NCBI RefSeq assembly: GCF_009299835.1 | Contig: NZ_VKCZ01000020.1 | Coordinates: forward strand, 1 to 64,000 | Reading direction: 5' to 3' | Source: Microlunatus speluncae | GTDB lineage: Bacteria > Actinomycetota > Actinomycetes > Propionibacteriales > Propionibacteriaceae | DNA: 64,000 bases | In this document: positions 50,317 to 59,164 of the stretch, piece after piece | Layout of the letters: every line of letters starts with the position of its first letter | Numbering within the stretch: the first letter of the stretch is position 1 | Program-made: the position numbers and the translations under genes | The notes under the pieces: model-generated | Databases searched by the model: none | What the model saw: only the letters and a program-made list of their open reading frames with translations | Told to the model about the DNA's origin: nothing

Positions 50317-51279
50317 GTGACCGACGTCGGAACCGTCGTCGTGCTGTCCGGCGGTCTGTCGCACGAGCGGGAGGTGTCGCTCCGGTCGGGACGGCAGGTG
50401 GCCGAGGCCCTGCGAGACGTCGGCCTGGACGTGGTCGAGTCCGACGTCGACTCCGGCCTGGTCGATCGGCTCGCCGAGCTGCCCGGCGCCGTGGTGTTTC
50501 CCTTGCTGCACGGGGAAACCGGCGAGGACGGCGCGCTGCGAGAGGTGTTCCGGCTGCTCGACGTACCGTTCGTCGGCTCGGAGGGCGCCGCCTGCCGGGT
50601 CGCGTTCGACAAGTCGATCGCCACCACCGTGATCACGGAGGCCGGCATCACTACGCCGGAACAGGTCGCGCTGCCGCACGAGATCTTCCGCGAGCTCGGC
50701 GCCCAGAGTCTGGTCGCCGCACTGGGCAAGCGGATCGGTTTCCCGATGATGGTGAAGCCGTCCCGGAGCGGATCCGCCCTGGGCTGCACGAAGGTCGAAA
50801 CCGCGGAGGAACTGCCGGCCGCCATGGTCGCCGCGTTCGCCTACGGTTCGGTGGCCGTGGTGGAGAAGTTCATCGCCGGGACCGAGGTGACGGTCGCCGT
50901 GATCGACCGTGGCGACGGACCCGAGGCGTTGCCCGCGGTCGAGATCCGGCCCGATTCCGGCGTGTACGACTACGCCGCCCGCTACACCGCCGGCGCGACC
51001 CGGTTCCTCTGCCCGGCCGATCTGACCGACCAGACGTCGCGACGGTGCGCCGAGATCGCGCTGGCCGTGCACGAGCAGCTCGGCCTGGCCGACCTGTCCC
51101 GGACCGACCTGATCGTCCGTCCGGACGGGGAGCCGGTCTTTCTCGAGGTGAACGTCGCGCCGGGGATGACCGAGACGTCCGCCGTACCGCTGGCCGTCGA
51201 AGCGGCCGGTTGGGGCTTCGGCGCGACCTGGGCGGCCGTGGTGCGCAACGCCGCGATGCGGCATCGGGGTCGCGGGTGA
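50317..51279 (+). CDS. ddl: D-alanine--D-alanine ligase
   Basis: 320 residues from GTG 50317, preferred because GAAGGGA precedes it and homologues begin with VVVLSGGLSHEREVSLRSG; ATG 50299 is possible. ATP-grasp enzyme that joins two D-Ala for peptidoglycan precursors. Visible: GGLSHEREVSLRSG, HGETGEDG, MMVKPSRSGSALGC and the metal-binding VFLEVNVAPGMTETS near the end. A short piece of this last motif is found again as a scrap at 58455-58498. Confidence 0.87.
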   Translation: MTDVGTVVVLSGGLSHEREVSLRSGRQVAEALRDVGLDVVESDVDSGLVDRLAELPGAVVFPLLHGETGEDGALREVFRLLDVPFVGSEGAACRVAFDKSIATTVITEAGITTPEQVALPHEIFRELGAQSLVAALGKRIGFPMMVKPSRSGSALGCTKVETAEELPAAMVAAFAYGSVAVVEKFIAGTEVTVAVIDRGDGPEALPAVEIRPDSGVYDYAARYTAGATRFLCPADLTDQTSRRCAEIALAVHEQLGLADLSRTDLIVRPDGEPVFLEVNVAPGMTETSAVPLAVEAAGWGFGATWAAVVRNAAMRHRGRG

Positions 51280-51284
51280 TTCCG

Positions 51285-52034
51285 ATGCCCGTCACCGATC
51301 GCCCCGGTCCGTCGACCGGTTCGAGCCGGCTGGTGCCGCTGCAGCGCGTGGGGGTGATCCTGCTCGGGCTCCTGCTGGCCGCGGCGATGGGGGTGCTCGG
51401 CTACTGGCAGGCCCAGGTCTATCAGTCGCAGGGGCTCGAGGCGGCGGCCCAGCGGGCGGCCGAGCCGGCCCGGCCGTTGACCGAGGTGGCTCCGGTCGGT
51501 GTGGCCGTGGCCGACGGTTACGGCCGGACGGTGACCATGACGGGCTCGTACCGGAGCGATCTGCAGCTGTTGGTGCGCTCCGGCGACGGCCAGGTGCGGG
51601 TGCTGACCGGGTTCGAGCAGGCCGACGGCAGCCTGGTCGCGGTCGTCCGCGGCCTGCTGCCCGCTGGGGCTTCGACCCCGCCGCCGCTGCCGAGCGGCAC
51701 GCTGACCCAGACCGGCTTCTTCCTGCCGTCGGAGGACGACGGTGAGGCCGGCGGTGATCGGGCGGGCGAGATTCCGGCCATTCGGGTGCAGCGGCTGGCC
51801 CAGACCTGGCCCGGCTCGCTGGTCAACGGCTACGTCACGCTGGCACCGGCCGACGCCGACCGGCAGGGCATCGCAGCGGCCCCGTACCGGCTGCCGGATG
51901 CGCCCGGCCGGTTGCGCAACGGTGCCTATGCCGTGCAGTGGTGGGTGTTCGCGGCGTTCGCGATCGGGATGTCGATCAAGGTGTCCCGGGACCTGGGCAA
52001 GCCCCGGCAACAGCCGCCGGCAACTACGACGTAG
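51285..52034 (+). CDS. SURF1 family protein
   Basis: 249 residues from ATG 51285; a GTG at 51276 overlaps the ddl stop. SURF1 proteins help assemble cytochrome c oxidase (haem a insertion) in the membrane. Two helices frame the protein (about 17-38 with GLLLAAAMGVLGYWQAQVY, and about 212-230 with AVQWWVFAAFAIGMSI). The family motifs GSY near 87 and NGAYAVQWW are present. Confidence 0.82.
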   Translation: MPVTDRPGPSTGSSRLVPLQRVGVILLGLLLAAAMGVLGYWQAQVYQSQGLEAAAQRAAEPARPLTEVAPVGVAVADGYGRTVTMTGSYRSDLQLLVRSGDGQVRVLTGFEQADGSLVAVVRGLLPAGASTPPPLPSGTLTQTGFFLPSEDDGEAGGDRAGEIPAIRVQRLAQTWPGSLVNGYVTLAPADADRQGIAAAPYRLPDAPGRLRNGAYAVQWWVFAAFAIGMSIKVSRDLGKPRQQPPATTT

Positions 52035-52044
52035 AGTCGTAGTC

Positions 52045-52413
52045 ATGCGTGGCGCGTTGCTCCGGTATCGGATCATGGCCTATCTGGTCGGGGTCCTCTT
52101 GGTGATCTTGGTCTGTGTCGGCGTGCCGATGAAATGGATCTGGCACGACGAGACCGTCGTGACCTGGACCGGGATGCCGCACGGCTGGCTCTACATGGTG
52201 CTGTTGATCACCGCGTTCGACCTCGGCCGCCGCGCCAAGTGGAGCTGGAAGCGGCTGATCTTGATCGCCCTGGCCGGCACCGTGCCGTTCCTGTCCTTCG
52301 TCGCCGAGCGGTCCGCCACCAAGGATGTCCGCGCCAAGCTCGCCCAGCAGGAGGCCTCCGAGCAGGCCGCGTCGACGGCCACCGAGCCGGCGACACCTGA
52401 GCCCGGCCGCTGA
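52045..52413 (+). CDS. DUF3817 domain membrane protein
   Basis: 122 residues with three helices (about 8-28, 45-62, 70-87). The first part (RYRIMAYLVGVLLVILVCVGVPMKW) and the block WHDETVVTWTGMPHGWLYMVLL fit the actinobacterial DUF3817 family. A polar Ala/Glu/Gln tail follows. It lies 10 bp after the SURF1 gene and is probably cotranscribed with it. Function unknown. Confidence 0.78.
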   Translation: MRGALLRYRIMAYLVGVLLVILVCVGVPMKWIWHDETVVTWTGMPHGWLYMVLLITAFDLGRRAKWSWKRLILIALAGTVPFLSFVAERSATKDVRAKLAQQEASEQAASTATEPATPEPGR

Positions 52414-52489
52414 TCGTCGCCGGACTCGGCATCCTCCTCTTCTCATCGCTGTGTCGTCGCCACCGATGACTGATCCCTTGCCGTCGCCA

Positions 52490-52575
52490 AAACCTTTAGT
52501 CAGCTAAACCATAAGTCGACATATCGACAGATGTATCTAGCGACGTCTACTGTCCTGAAGGTCAGGCTCTGAGAA
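52490..52575. other. AT-rich convergent intergenic segment with short palindromes
   Basis: In the 170-bp gap between DUF3817 and parB the base composition shifts clearly to A and T. It holds TTTAG-TCAG-CTAAA (52495-52508), TCGACATATCGA (about 52516-52527) and CCTGA-AGG-TCAGG (about 52554-52566). No gene. It may terminate both convergent transcripts or bind a regulator. Confidence 0.4.
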
Positions 52576-52583
52576 GGTCTGCC

Positions 52584-53555
52584 TTACGCCTCGGTGTCTT
52601 GGTCCGATTCGTCGGCAGGTGTCGGGTGACCCCCAACGGGCGGGAGATCCATGGAGCCGACGATCCGTTGCAGGTCGTCCACCGTGGCGAACTCGATGAC
52701 GATCTTGCCCTTGGTCTTGCCGAGATCGACCCGCACCCGGGTCTCGAAGTGATCCGACAGGCGTTCGGCCAGCTCGGCCACCTTGGGCGCGAACGGTTTT
52801 GACCGCCGCTTGCGTACCGGCTCGTCGTCGCTGCCGGTCTCCCCCAGCGCCACCATTTCCTCGACCGCCCGGACCGACAGCCCTTCGGCGACGACCCGTT
52901 GGGCCATCCGCTCCTGGGCCGACTGATCCTCCAACGACAGCAGGGCCCGCGCGTGTCCCGCGCTGAGCACGCCGGCGGCGACCCGGCGCTGAACGGTCGG
53001 CGGTAGCTTGAGCAGGCGGATGGTGTTGGAGATCTGCGGCCGGGATCGCTTAATCCGTTGGGAAAGCTCCTCGTGCGTGCAGCCGAAGTCTTCGAGCATC
53101 TGCTGGTAGGCCGCGGCCTCCTCCAGCGCGTTCAGCTGCGACCGGTGCAGGTTCTCGAGCAGGGCGTCGCGAAGAAGATCATGGTCCTTCGTCTCACGGA
53201 CGATCGCCGGGACCTTCTCCAGCTCGGCCTGCTGGGCGGCCCGCCACCGGCGCTCGCCCATCACCAGCTCGAACTTCCCGTCCGCGATCGGACGGACCAC
53301 GATCGGCTGCAGCAAACCGACTTCCTGGATGGAGGCGACGAGCTCGGCCATCGCGTCCTCGTCGAAGACCGTGCGCGGCTGCTTCGGGTTCGGCGTGACC
53401 GCGGTCGCGTCGATCTCGGCGAAGTACGACCCCTCCGGCACCGGGTGGGCCGGTGCGGCCGGCCCGTCCGTCGAAGCCGGCTCCCGCGGTTCGGTGCGCT
53501 GGAACAACTCGCCCAATCCACGGCCCAGTCCACGTCGCTCGGCATTCACGGTCAT
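52584..53555 (-). CDS. parB: Chromosome-partitioning protein ParB
   Basis: 323 residues. CTP-binding ParB/Srx domain with GERRWRA (100-106), parS-binding helix-turn-helix (about 140-180, HEELSQRIKRSRPQISNTIR), an acidic/basic linker and a C-terminal dimer domain (about 265-310). It loads at parS and spreads as a clamp, organising the origin region for ParA-driven segregation. Its ATG overlaps the parA stop. Candidate parS sites are at 54617, 57275 and 59149. Two scraps of this gene occur at 58190-58251 and 58414-58450. Confidence 0.95.
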   Translation of the reverse strand: MTVNAERRGLGRGLGELFQRTEPREPASTDGPAAPAHPVPEGSYFAEIDATAVTPNPKQPRTVFDEDAMAELVASIQEVGLLQPIVVRPIADGKFELVMGERRWRAAQQAELEKVPAIVRETKDHDLLRDALLENLHRSQLNALEEAAAYQQMLEDFGCTHEELSQRIKRSRPQISNTIRLLKLPPTVQRRVAAGVLSAGHARALLSLEDQSAQERMAQRVVAEGLSVRAVEEMVALGETGSDDEPVRKRRSKPFAPKVAELAERLSDHFETRVRVDLGKTKGKIVIEFATVDDLQRIVGSMDLPPVGGHPTPADESDQDTEA

Positions 53556-54739
53556 CAGTTCTCCTTAGCTCCACGCTGGGCGATTTCCGTGGCGGCCGCC
53601 AGATACGACTCGGCGCCGGTCGACTCCGGTTGGTAGGTGAGCACGGTCTGCCCGTAGCTCGGGGCTTCGGAGATCCGCACCGATCGAGGAATCACCATGG
53701 GTAGCGTCTGATCACTGAAGTGAGCCCGGACCTCATCGACGACCTGGGCGGCCAGCTTGGTGCGGGCGTCGAACATGGTGAGCAGCACCGTCGAGAGTTC
53801 GAGGCTGTCGTTGAGCTCGCCCTTGACCAGGTTGATCGTCTGCATCAGCTGGGACACGCCCTCGAGTGCGTAATACTCGCACTGGATCGGGATCAGGATC
53901 TCGTTGGCGGCGACGAGGGCGTTCAGCGTGAGCAGGCCGAGAGACGGCGGGCAGTCGAAGAAGACGTAGTCGACGGGATTGTCGCGCAGGTAGGTCCGGA
54001 GCGCTTTGTGCAGCCGGTTCTCCCGCGCCACCATCGAGACCAGCTCGACCTCGGCGGCCGCGAGATCCACCGTGGCCGGAAGCACCCGCAGGTTCGGTGC
54101 CTCGGGCGAATCGACGACAAGGCTCTCGATCGCGTCACCGTCGAGGAGGACCTCATAGGTTCCTCGGACTCCGGCCCCATGGTCCACGCCGAGTGCCGTG
54201 GAGGCGTTGCCCTGGGGATCGATGTCGATGACCAGTACGGACAGCCCGCCGATGGCGAGCGCGGCCGCAAGGTTGACGGCCGTCGTTGTCTTTCCGACGC
54301 CGCCCTTCTGGTTGGCGATGACGATCACTCGCGTCTCCGGCGGGGCCGGCAGCGGTCCGATGATCGGGGTGAGTCGCGGGGCGGATCCGTCGTCGCCGAG
54401 CTCGGCGCCGTCGGCCGCCGGGCTCGGTAGGTCGTCGTCCTCTGCGTGGTCCGGGTCCTGGGATAGCTCAACCCCGGCCAGGTCGGGCTCAACGACCTCG
54501 TCAACGTCCGGGGCTGGTGCCACTTCGGCCGGGAGAGTCGCGGTGGCAGTGCCTCCGTCAGGGCGCGGCGGGGACGTCCCGTTCGCGGGGGTATGGATAC
54601 GCACGTCCTCACCGCCGGTTTCCCGTGAAACAACCGGCCATCCAAGAGACGTTGCTCGGTGAGCAACGCCGGGCCAACCCAGACCAGCCGACACCCCCGG
54701 TCGCTTGGTCAGGACATCGAGATTCCCAGATGCAAGCAC
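53555..54739 (-). CDS. parA: Chromosome-partitioning ATPase ParA
   Basis: Up to 394 residues. Deviant Walker A KGGVGKTT (145-152), DIDPQGNAST and DCPPSLG identify a ParA ATPase that moves ParB-bound origins. The N-terminal 135 residues are acidic and Pro-rich and not conserved. The in-frame VSRET (37-41) is encoded by a parS site, as in M. tuberculosis ParA, which favours a start upstream of it: GTG 54739 or 54694. GTG 54604 just below the site is a shorter alternative. Confidence 0.9.
   Translation of the reverse strand: MLASGNLDVLTKRPGVSAGLGWPGVAHRATSLGWPVVSRETGGEDVRIHTPANGTSPPRPDGGTATATLPAEVAPAPDVDEVVEPDLAGVELSQDPDHAEDDDLPSPAADGAELGDDGSAPRLTPIIGPLPAPPETRVIVIANQKGGVGKTTTAVNLAAALAIGGLSVLVIDIDPQGNASTALGVDHGAGVRGTYEVLLDGDAIESLVVDSPEAPNLRVLPATVDLAAAEVELVSMVARENRLHKALRTYLRDNPVDYVFFDCPPSLGLLTLNALVAANEILIPIQCEYYALEGVSQLMQTINLVKGELNDSLELSTVLLTMFDARTKLAAQVVDEVRAHFSDQTLPMVIPRSVRISEAPSYGQTVLTYQPESTGAESYLAAATEIAQRGAKEN
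54617..54632. promoter_or_regulatory. parS-like site 1 (14/16)
   Basis: GGTTTCCCGTGAAACA differs from the consensus TGTTTCACGTGAAACA at two positions. It lies inside the N-terminal coding part of parA, encoding VSRET on the minus strand, a position seen in other actinobacteria. Confidence 0.7.
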
Positions 54740-55204
54740 TTCTTCCTCCCCTACCTACGGGATCACATTACTGGTCCGGGACTGACAATCTCGCCACCCA
54801 CACCGCCCCACGGACGGCCGACCTCTCACCGCCCGACATTCCATCGAGCTGAAGGCTGCTTCCCGCCCCCAAGGACCGCCTCAACTTGCCCGATCGACGG
54901 TGACGCGGGTCAGCTCGAACGCTGAACAGCGACGGATTCGCCAATAGTCGGCTCACCCTCCAGATCCGTCTCGTGGCGTCGACCAGCGTTTCGCAGACCC
55001 ACCGACGCCCCTGAATCGGTGCGCACCATCGATGAGTGCCGATCTGATCCGGACGCGTTCAGAAGAGGCCAAAGCGTCGCGATCCTTCTAGCCGAACTCG
55101 ACGCTCGGCTGCCGTCGATACTCTGGCGCGGCCCACCCGGGATGCTTCTATCCCGCACCCGGAGCCATCCCTCCGAGCGAACCTGATCCCGCTCGAAAAC
55201 GCCC

Positions 55205-55345
55205 GGCAGTCGGGACGTGCCGCTCGCCGAAGGGTCCGGGCCCACTGGCGCGTCCGCTCACTTTCATCCGGAGGTTCTCGGCGTAGGTCGACTCACATCG
55301 GCCAACATCCCCGAGCGCCCCGGCGAGGCCCACGGCCTCCAGGCA
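55205..55345. repeat. Internal repeat 1a (partner at 57800-57945)
   Basis: About 140 bp that match 57800-57945 in the same orientation at roughly 80-85% by eye; both contain CCCACTGGCGCGTCCGCTCA. Read on the minus strand both give YAENLRMKVSGRASGPGPFGER-like peptides (YAEHIRVKVSGRASGPRPFGER in the other), preceded by a helical LARALGD run. They look like two decayed copies of part of one gene that I do not recognise. Confidence 0.65.
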
Positions 55346-56084
55346 AGCGTTCGGTAGGTCGGTGTGATCCCCGGAGAGACTGCCCGCCCAAGCTGCTCGC
55401 AGAAGCCGCACTCGCTTCATCGGTTGTCTGGGAAGGCAGCCACGAAGTGGTCGCGATCGACGTCTGGACCTGCGCCCGGCACTCGTCTGCTTGCCGACGA
55501 TCGTGGCGCGTGGGACGCCGTTCAGGGGGAGGTGATCGCGCGAGCTGGGAGCTTGTGTCCTCTCACTCCCGCGGCTGGCCGACCCCGAACCAAGCCAGCG
55601 TTGGGTAGATACGAGGCGAACCGGAGGTGGTGTGGAACACCTTTGGCACCGACGGCTCGTCAACGCACGGTGCCCACTCCGCCCAACTGAACAGAGGTCC
55701 GACGACTCACCATTCTGGAGCCCTCGATGAGTCCGGCTGGAGATCGGCTCGATCGCATCCTTGGCCAAGCCGGGCACACCCAACCGCTCTGCCCGCGTGC
55801 TGAGCCAAGGAACGGTTCACCGCGACCACGCGAACGGTCCATCGCGCGGGTCGGTCTCGGCTGACCCCTCGTTGACAACCCCATGGTCTTTCCCGGCGGC
55901 ATGGCTCGGGCAACGAAGGCGCTTTCGGCAACCGCAGACGAAGGAGCAGCAAACGCCGCAATCTCCAACCTCTTCCTCGCCGACGGTGCTTCATTTGTCG
56001 ACCTCGGCGCCCAGCAGACGGTGTCCGGGGCCGGAACGGCCCGGCGCCGTCGGCGTGAGGCCGACATCCTGTCCGTGCGCCGGA

Positions 56085-56640
56085 GATGGGCGCGGTGTGC
56101 ATCGACCCCCGCGGCGATACACGGAGTCGCCGTCCTCCGATCGCGCCCGCCACAGGGCACGGCCGAATTCGAGATCGTCGAGCGTGGACCCGGCATCCGG
56201 CCGGGCCGGAACGGGCAAGCCATGCCGGCGAGGCCACCGCCGACGGCCGAACGCCGTCTGCGACCGGGACCTGGTCGACCTCGACCGGCATCGTCGCCAG
56301 CCCGTTGGCCAGGGCGCGCGCGACCTCGACCGCGGTCAGCGAACCCTTGAACTTGTCCGGGCCATCACGATGTGCACGCGCAGAGTTTCCCAGTCGGACC
56401 GAGCCTCATCACGCCCGGCCCGGCCTTAGCCCGCGCCGATGCACCGCGTCGGACGTTCTCCAGTCCCCCATGACAAGGCACGGCAAAGCTCGAGATCGTC
56501 GGGCATAGCCCCGCCATCCGGGCGGGCCGGAACGGGCGAACCGTGCCTCAGCCGGCGTCGATGCACGGCGTACTCCAGTCCCCCACTCCAAGGCACGGCG
56601 AAGCTCGTGATCGTCAAGTGTGCATCGACCGGACCACGAT
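56085..56640. repeat. Three diverged direct repeats (about 56085-56225, 56430-56550, 56555-56640)
   Basis: Each unit contains, in order, GATGCACGGCGT- or GATACACGGAGT-like, GGCACGGCnAAGCTCG and, in the first two, a CCGGGCGGGCCGGAACGGGC-like block. On the minus strand they give variants of PVPARPDGGAMPDDLELCRAL. The units are separated or truncated, and frames are not kept, so they are decayed. The glycerate kinase scrap (56251-56385) lies between units 1 and 2. Confidence 0.6.
56251..56385 (-). pseudogene. Glycerate kinase N-terminal fragment, frameshifted
   Basis: On the minus strand the sequence reads VHIVMA, then after a one-base frame change DKFKGSLTAVEVARALANGL followed by ATMPVEVDQVPVADG. 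This is the start of a GlxK-type glycerate kinase (APDKFKGSLTA... then EVDxxPVADGGEG). It then runs into unrelated repeat sequence. About 40 of the usual 370 residues remain. The parent gene is not in this window. Confidence 0.7.
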
Positions 56641-57274
56641 GAGATCGTGCTGTCCTCGACCGATTCTGGGCCACAGTGCCCTTCAGCCTTGGGACTGGAC
56701 GACTCTGGGTAGGCCACCTGAGCCGGGGATGGTTCACACGATGATGTGAGGGCCGCTCGCCCGGCAGTTCGATGTAGCGACTGGAAGCCTCGCGATTCGA
56801 GCAATCAGGAACAGCCCTATGGCTGGGCCCCGATCCGGCTGGATGCCCGCCGATCCCAGGGACGGATCGGCGATCGAACTCAGCACGTGTCCGTGGATGC
56901 GGTGGGGATCCGCCAGGTCGGCCGGTGGTCCTGTGATGGCGATCGGGCGGCGGGGCGCGACGTCCCTCGGCGACGGTCCGCCCGCCGCGGTCGTCAGCAG
57001 GCAGACGAGCACTGGCCCCTGGCCCACACGTCGATCAGATCGTTCGGGTGGCTTCCTTGCAGACAACCGACGCAGCTTCGGAGAAGGAGTTCTGGGTGCA
57101 TCGGGGTCTGCTCCCGACCTGGATCGCCGGACCTTGGCCCGCCGAGCTGTGGGCCGCCCTTGGTCCAGAACACCGAAACGCTCCGTAGGCAGCCGGCGGG
57201 CAATCAACTTGGTAACCATGCCGATGGTTGCTGTGAGATCGGAGCGCGCGGCTCCCGGCGGCTCTCTTCGTCTT

Positions 57275-57290
57275 CGGTTCACGTGAAACA
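57275..57290. promoter_or_regulatory. parS-like site 2 (14/16)
   Basis: CGGTTCACGTGAAACA matches TGTTTCACGTGAAACA except at positions 1 and 3; the central TTCACGTGAA is intact. On the minus strand it starts a frame MFHVN, like the MFHVKH starts seen where parS overlaps gene beginnings in actinobacteria, but no gene follows. Confidence 0.75.
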
Positions 57291-57799
57291 TTCGGGTGAC
57301 CGCCGATTGCGGAAGCCGCGAGTGCTCCGTCAGTCGACATTCGCAGCTGAGTTGACCTCAACGCGGAGCTGGCGATCGCGGACACCTTCGTGACTCAGTC
57401 TCGCGGAGAAGGCCCGCAACGGCAGCTGCCCGGAAGTGGCAGCCAGACCTGTTCGATGAGTAGAGCTGTGAGCAAGTCCGCGGGATGGGCGTCTCTGGAC
57501 AGCAGGCAGATCCCGGGGGCGCGGACCGGTGATCACAGACGTCCTCGTCGCGCGGTCCGCGGCGAGGGTCATGTCACCCGTGTGGAGTCGCGCCGGCGCG
57601 GCTTCTGGTCGACCGCTTCGATGCGCGGCCCGGTTGATCGCGGTGATCTTGGTGAGGTGCCGGGCGCTGTCCAGGATCGGGCCCGGGCCCGACCACGCTG
57701 CCCCCGGACTGCGCCCCGGGTGTGACCGCCACCCCGGCGGTCCTGGCCGCCGCGAGCGCGGACCAGCGCCTCCTCGCTGAACGGTTCCCACACGAAACA

Positions 57800-57945
57800 C
57801 CAGGCAGTCGGCACGAGCCGCTCGCCGAAGGGTCGGGGCCCACTGGCGCGTCCGCTCACTTTCACACGAATGTGCTCGGCGTAGATCGCCTCACATCGGC
57901 CGCTGTCTCCGAGCGCCCGGGCAAGGGCAGCGGCCTCCCGGCACT
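57800..57945. repeat. Internal repeat 1b (partner at 55205-55345)
   Basis: Second, better preserved copy. The minus-strand peptide continues further here: CREAAALARALGDSGRCEAI then YAEHIRVKVSGRASGPRPFG and ERLVPTAW. Directly beside the block of parB/yidC/ddl scraps. Confidence 0.65.
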
Positions 57946-58189
57946 TCGACGGAGGCGCTGATCGTCGCCATCCGGTCCCGCCGTTGACGCCGGCCGCCGC
58001 GGCCGCCAACCTCATCCCGCGCCAAGAGATGGACGTGGACGGATCACTTGACTGTCTCCACAGACCGAACAGCCACACCCAGCCGCCGCCACTCCGGCCG
58101 GGAAGCGAAGCAGCACCGATCTCGTCATTGGCACTCCTTGAGTTCGGCTGCCGCCCGGCCGGAACGAGACCTCCGTGTACAGCCCCACT

Positions 58190-58251
58190 CGATGCCGAAG
58201 GGTTGTACTTCGTCGAGATGGACGCGACCGCGGTCACGCCGAAGCAGCGGC
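58190..58251 (+). pseudogene. parB fragment 1 (N-terminal region)
   Basis: Plus strand gives AEGLYFVEMDATAVTPKQ, against PEGSYFAEIDATAVTPNPKQ of ParB (residues 40-59). Nucleotide identity is high over TACTTCG...GTCACGCCGAA, including synonymous sites. Orientation is opposite to parB itself. It stops at GAAGCAGC, where sequence homologous to yidC begins. Confidence 0.75.
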
Positions 58252-58353
58252 AGGCAGGATTCGATCGGATTTGGCGCCCTCCTCCCGATAGAGCTTCATC
58301 GTCTCCTCGCCGAGCTTCTGCCGGTCGTCACAGCACTTCTTCTGCAGCTCCGC
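58243..58353 (-). pseudogene. yidC fragment (about 110 bp)
   Basis: Minus strand reads DRQKLGEETMKLYREEGAK, matching YidC residues about 94-130 (DRQKLGEETMKLYREEGAN). By eye about 92% of bases agree with 62938-63046 in the best part, with small indels that break the frame. It joins the parB fragment at the shared bases AGCAGC, as expected for microhomology-mediated joining. Confidence 0.8.
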
Positions 58354-58413
58354 CGAGTGCGCGTCCTGGAAGCACGAAGGCGGCCAACACGGTTTAGTGC
58401 CGCCGCGCTGCGA

Positions 58414-58450
58414 CCCGACCTGTTGGATCGCAGCTGCGAGCTCGGCCATC
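58414..58450 (-). pseudogene. parB fragment 2 (opposite orientation to fragment 1)
   Basis: Minus strand gives AMAELAAAIQQVG, against AMAELVASIQEVGLLQ of ParB (residues 69-83). The downstream part GCGAGCTCGGCCATCGCG is nearly identical to parB DNA at 53338-53355. It joins the ddl scrap directly. Confidence 0.65.
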
Positions 58451-58454
58451 GCGG

Positions 58455-58498
58455 TTCTCGAGGTGAACGTCGCGCCGGCGGTCACCGAGATGTCCGCC
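58455..58498 (+). pseudogene. ddl fragment (44 bp)
   Basis: TTCTCGAGGTGAACGTCGCG and the following CCGGCGGTCACCGAGATGTCCGCC agree with ddl at about 51141-51183 at roughly 90% of positions, encoding LEVNVAPxxTEMSA against LEVNVAPGMTETSA. Too long and too good for chance, since synonymous bases are shared. Confidence 0.65.
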
Positions 58499-59148
58499 CG
58501 TAGGTCCACAACTCCACAAGAGCCCGGAACATCTCGCGGCTCTAGTCCGGCACCTGGTTTCATCGACCCGCCAGTCCTGGCAGCCGGAACTGCGCGCTTG
58601 TCTGCGAGCTTGGCAGGTGCCAACTGCTCCGCGAAGACGCGCGGCTCTGCCGTCGGACGAGCCATCTTCGTCCCCGCCCACGACGATGCTCCGCCTTCGA
58701 TGTCGGTAAGGTCGCCTCGAGCTGCGGGCTGCGACTGGCCGAAGCTCGGTCCCAGCGCGATGATCGGCTGCGCGCACGCCGGCGCGCCAACGGCGTCTTG
58801 CGGTGGCTCCCCTTTCGCCGCCTTCGATCTGCCAGACCGCGAGCCACTCGCCGAGCGGCCGGCACACAGCTCGCAGATCCGCGCCTGGTCTCAGGTGATG
58901 CGGTGGTTCGCACGACGTGGCCACGCGCCGTCAGTTCACGGGGCGCCGTCCGTTCTCGATGATCTGCGGCGAAAATTGCGGCCGCACCGGAACGTGTTGG
59001 CCGCTTCACGCTTCCAGGACGCGCACTCGGCGGGATGGCCGACGCTCGTCTCTGACCGCCGAACACGCAGGCTGAAATGCCACTGCTGCTGCCCGCCGCA
59101 CACAGTCAGGCAGGTGCGGCTTCGTGTGGTCTGACGCCGCACTCGCGT

Positions 59149-59164
59149 CGTTTCACGTGAATCG
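59149..59164. promoter_or_regulatory. parS-like site 3 (13/16)
   Basis: CGTTTCACGTGAATCG has the intact core GTTTCACGTGAA and differs from the 16-mer consensus at positions 1, 14 and 16. With sites 1 and 2 it gives three sites over 4.5 kb. Confidence 0.6.

Larger units (their letters stand above)
58351..59032. repeat. 40-bp inverted repeat pair (58351-58390 and 58994-59032)
   Basis: GTGTTGGCCGCTTCACGCTTCC... at 58994-59032 is the near-exact complement of 58351-58390 (about 37 of 40 positions). The shared sequence directly follows the yidC scrap on one side. Its origin is unknown; one frame gives VLAAFVLPGRALGG. Confidence 0.6.

Noticed and set aside
56085..56640. The direct repeats as a CRISPR array
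   Set aside because: Units are 85-140 bp, diverged and unevenly spaced, with no cas genes.
55148..59142. Several frames of 100-250 codons in the parA-rsmG gap
   Set aside because: No domain, weak third-position bias, and several cross repeats or joined scraps; open only because stop codons are rare at this GC content.
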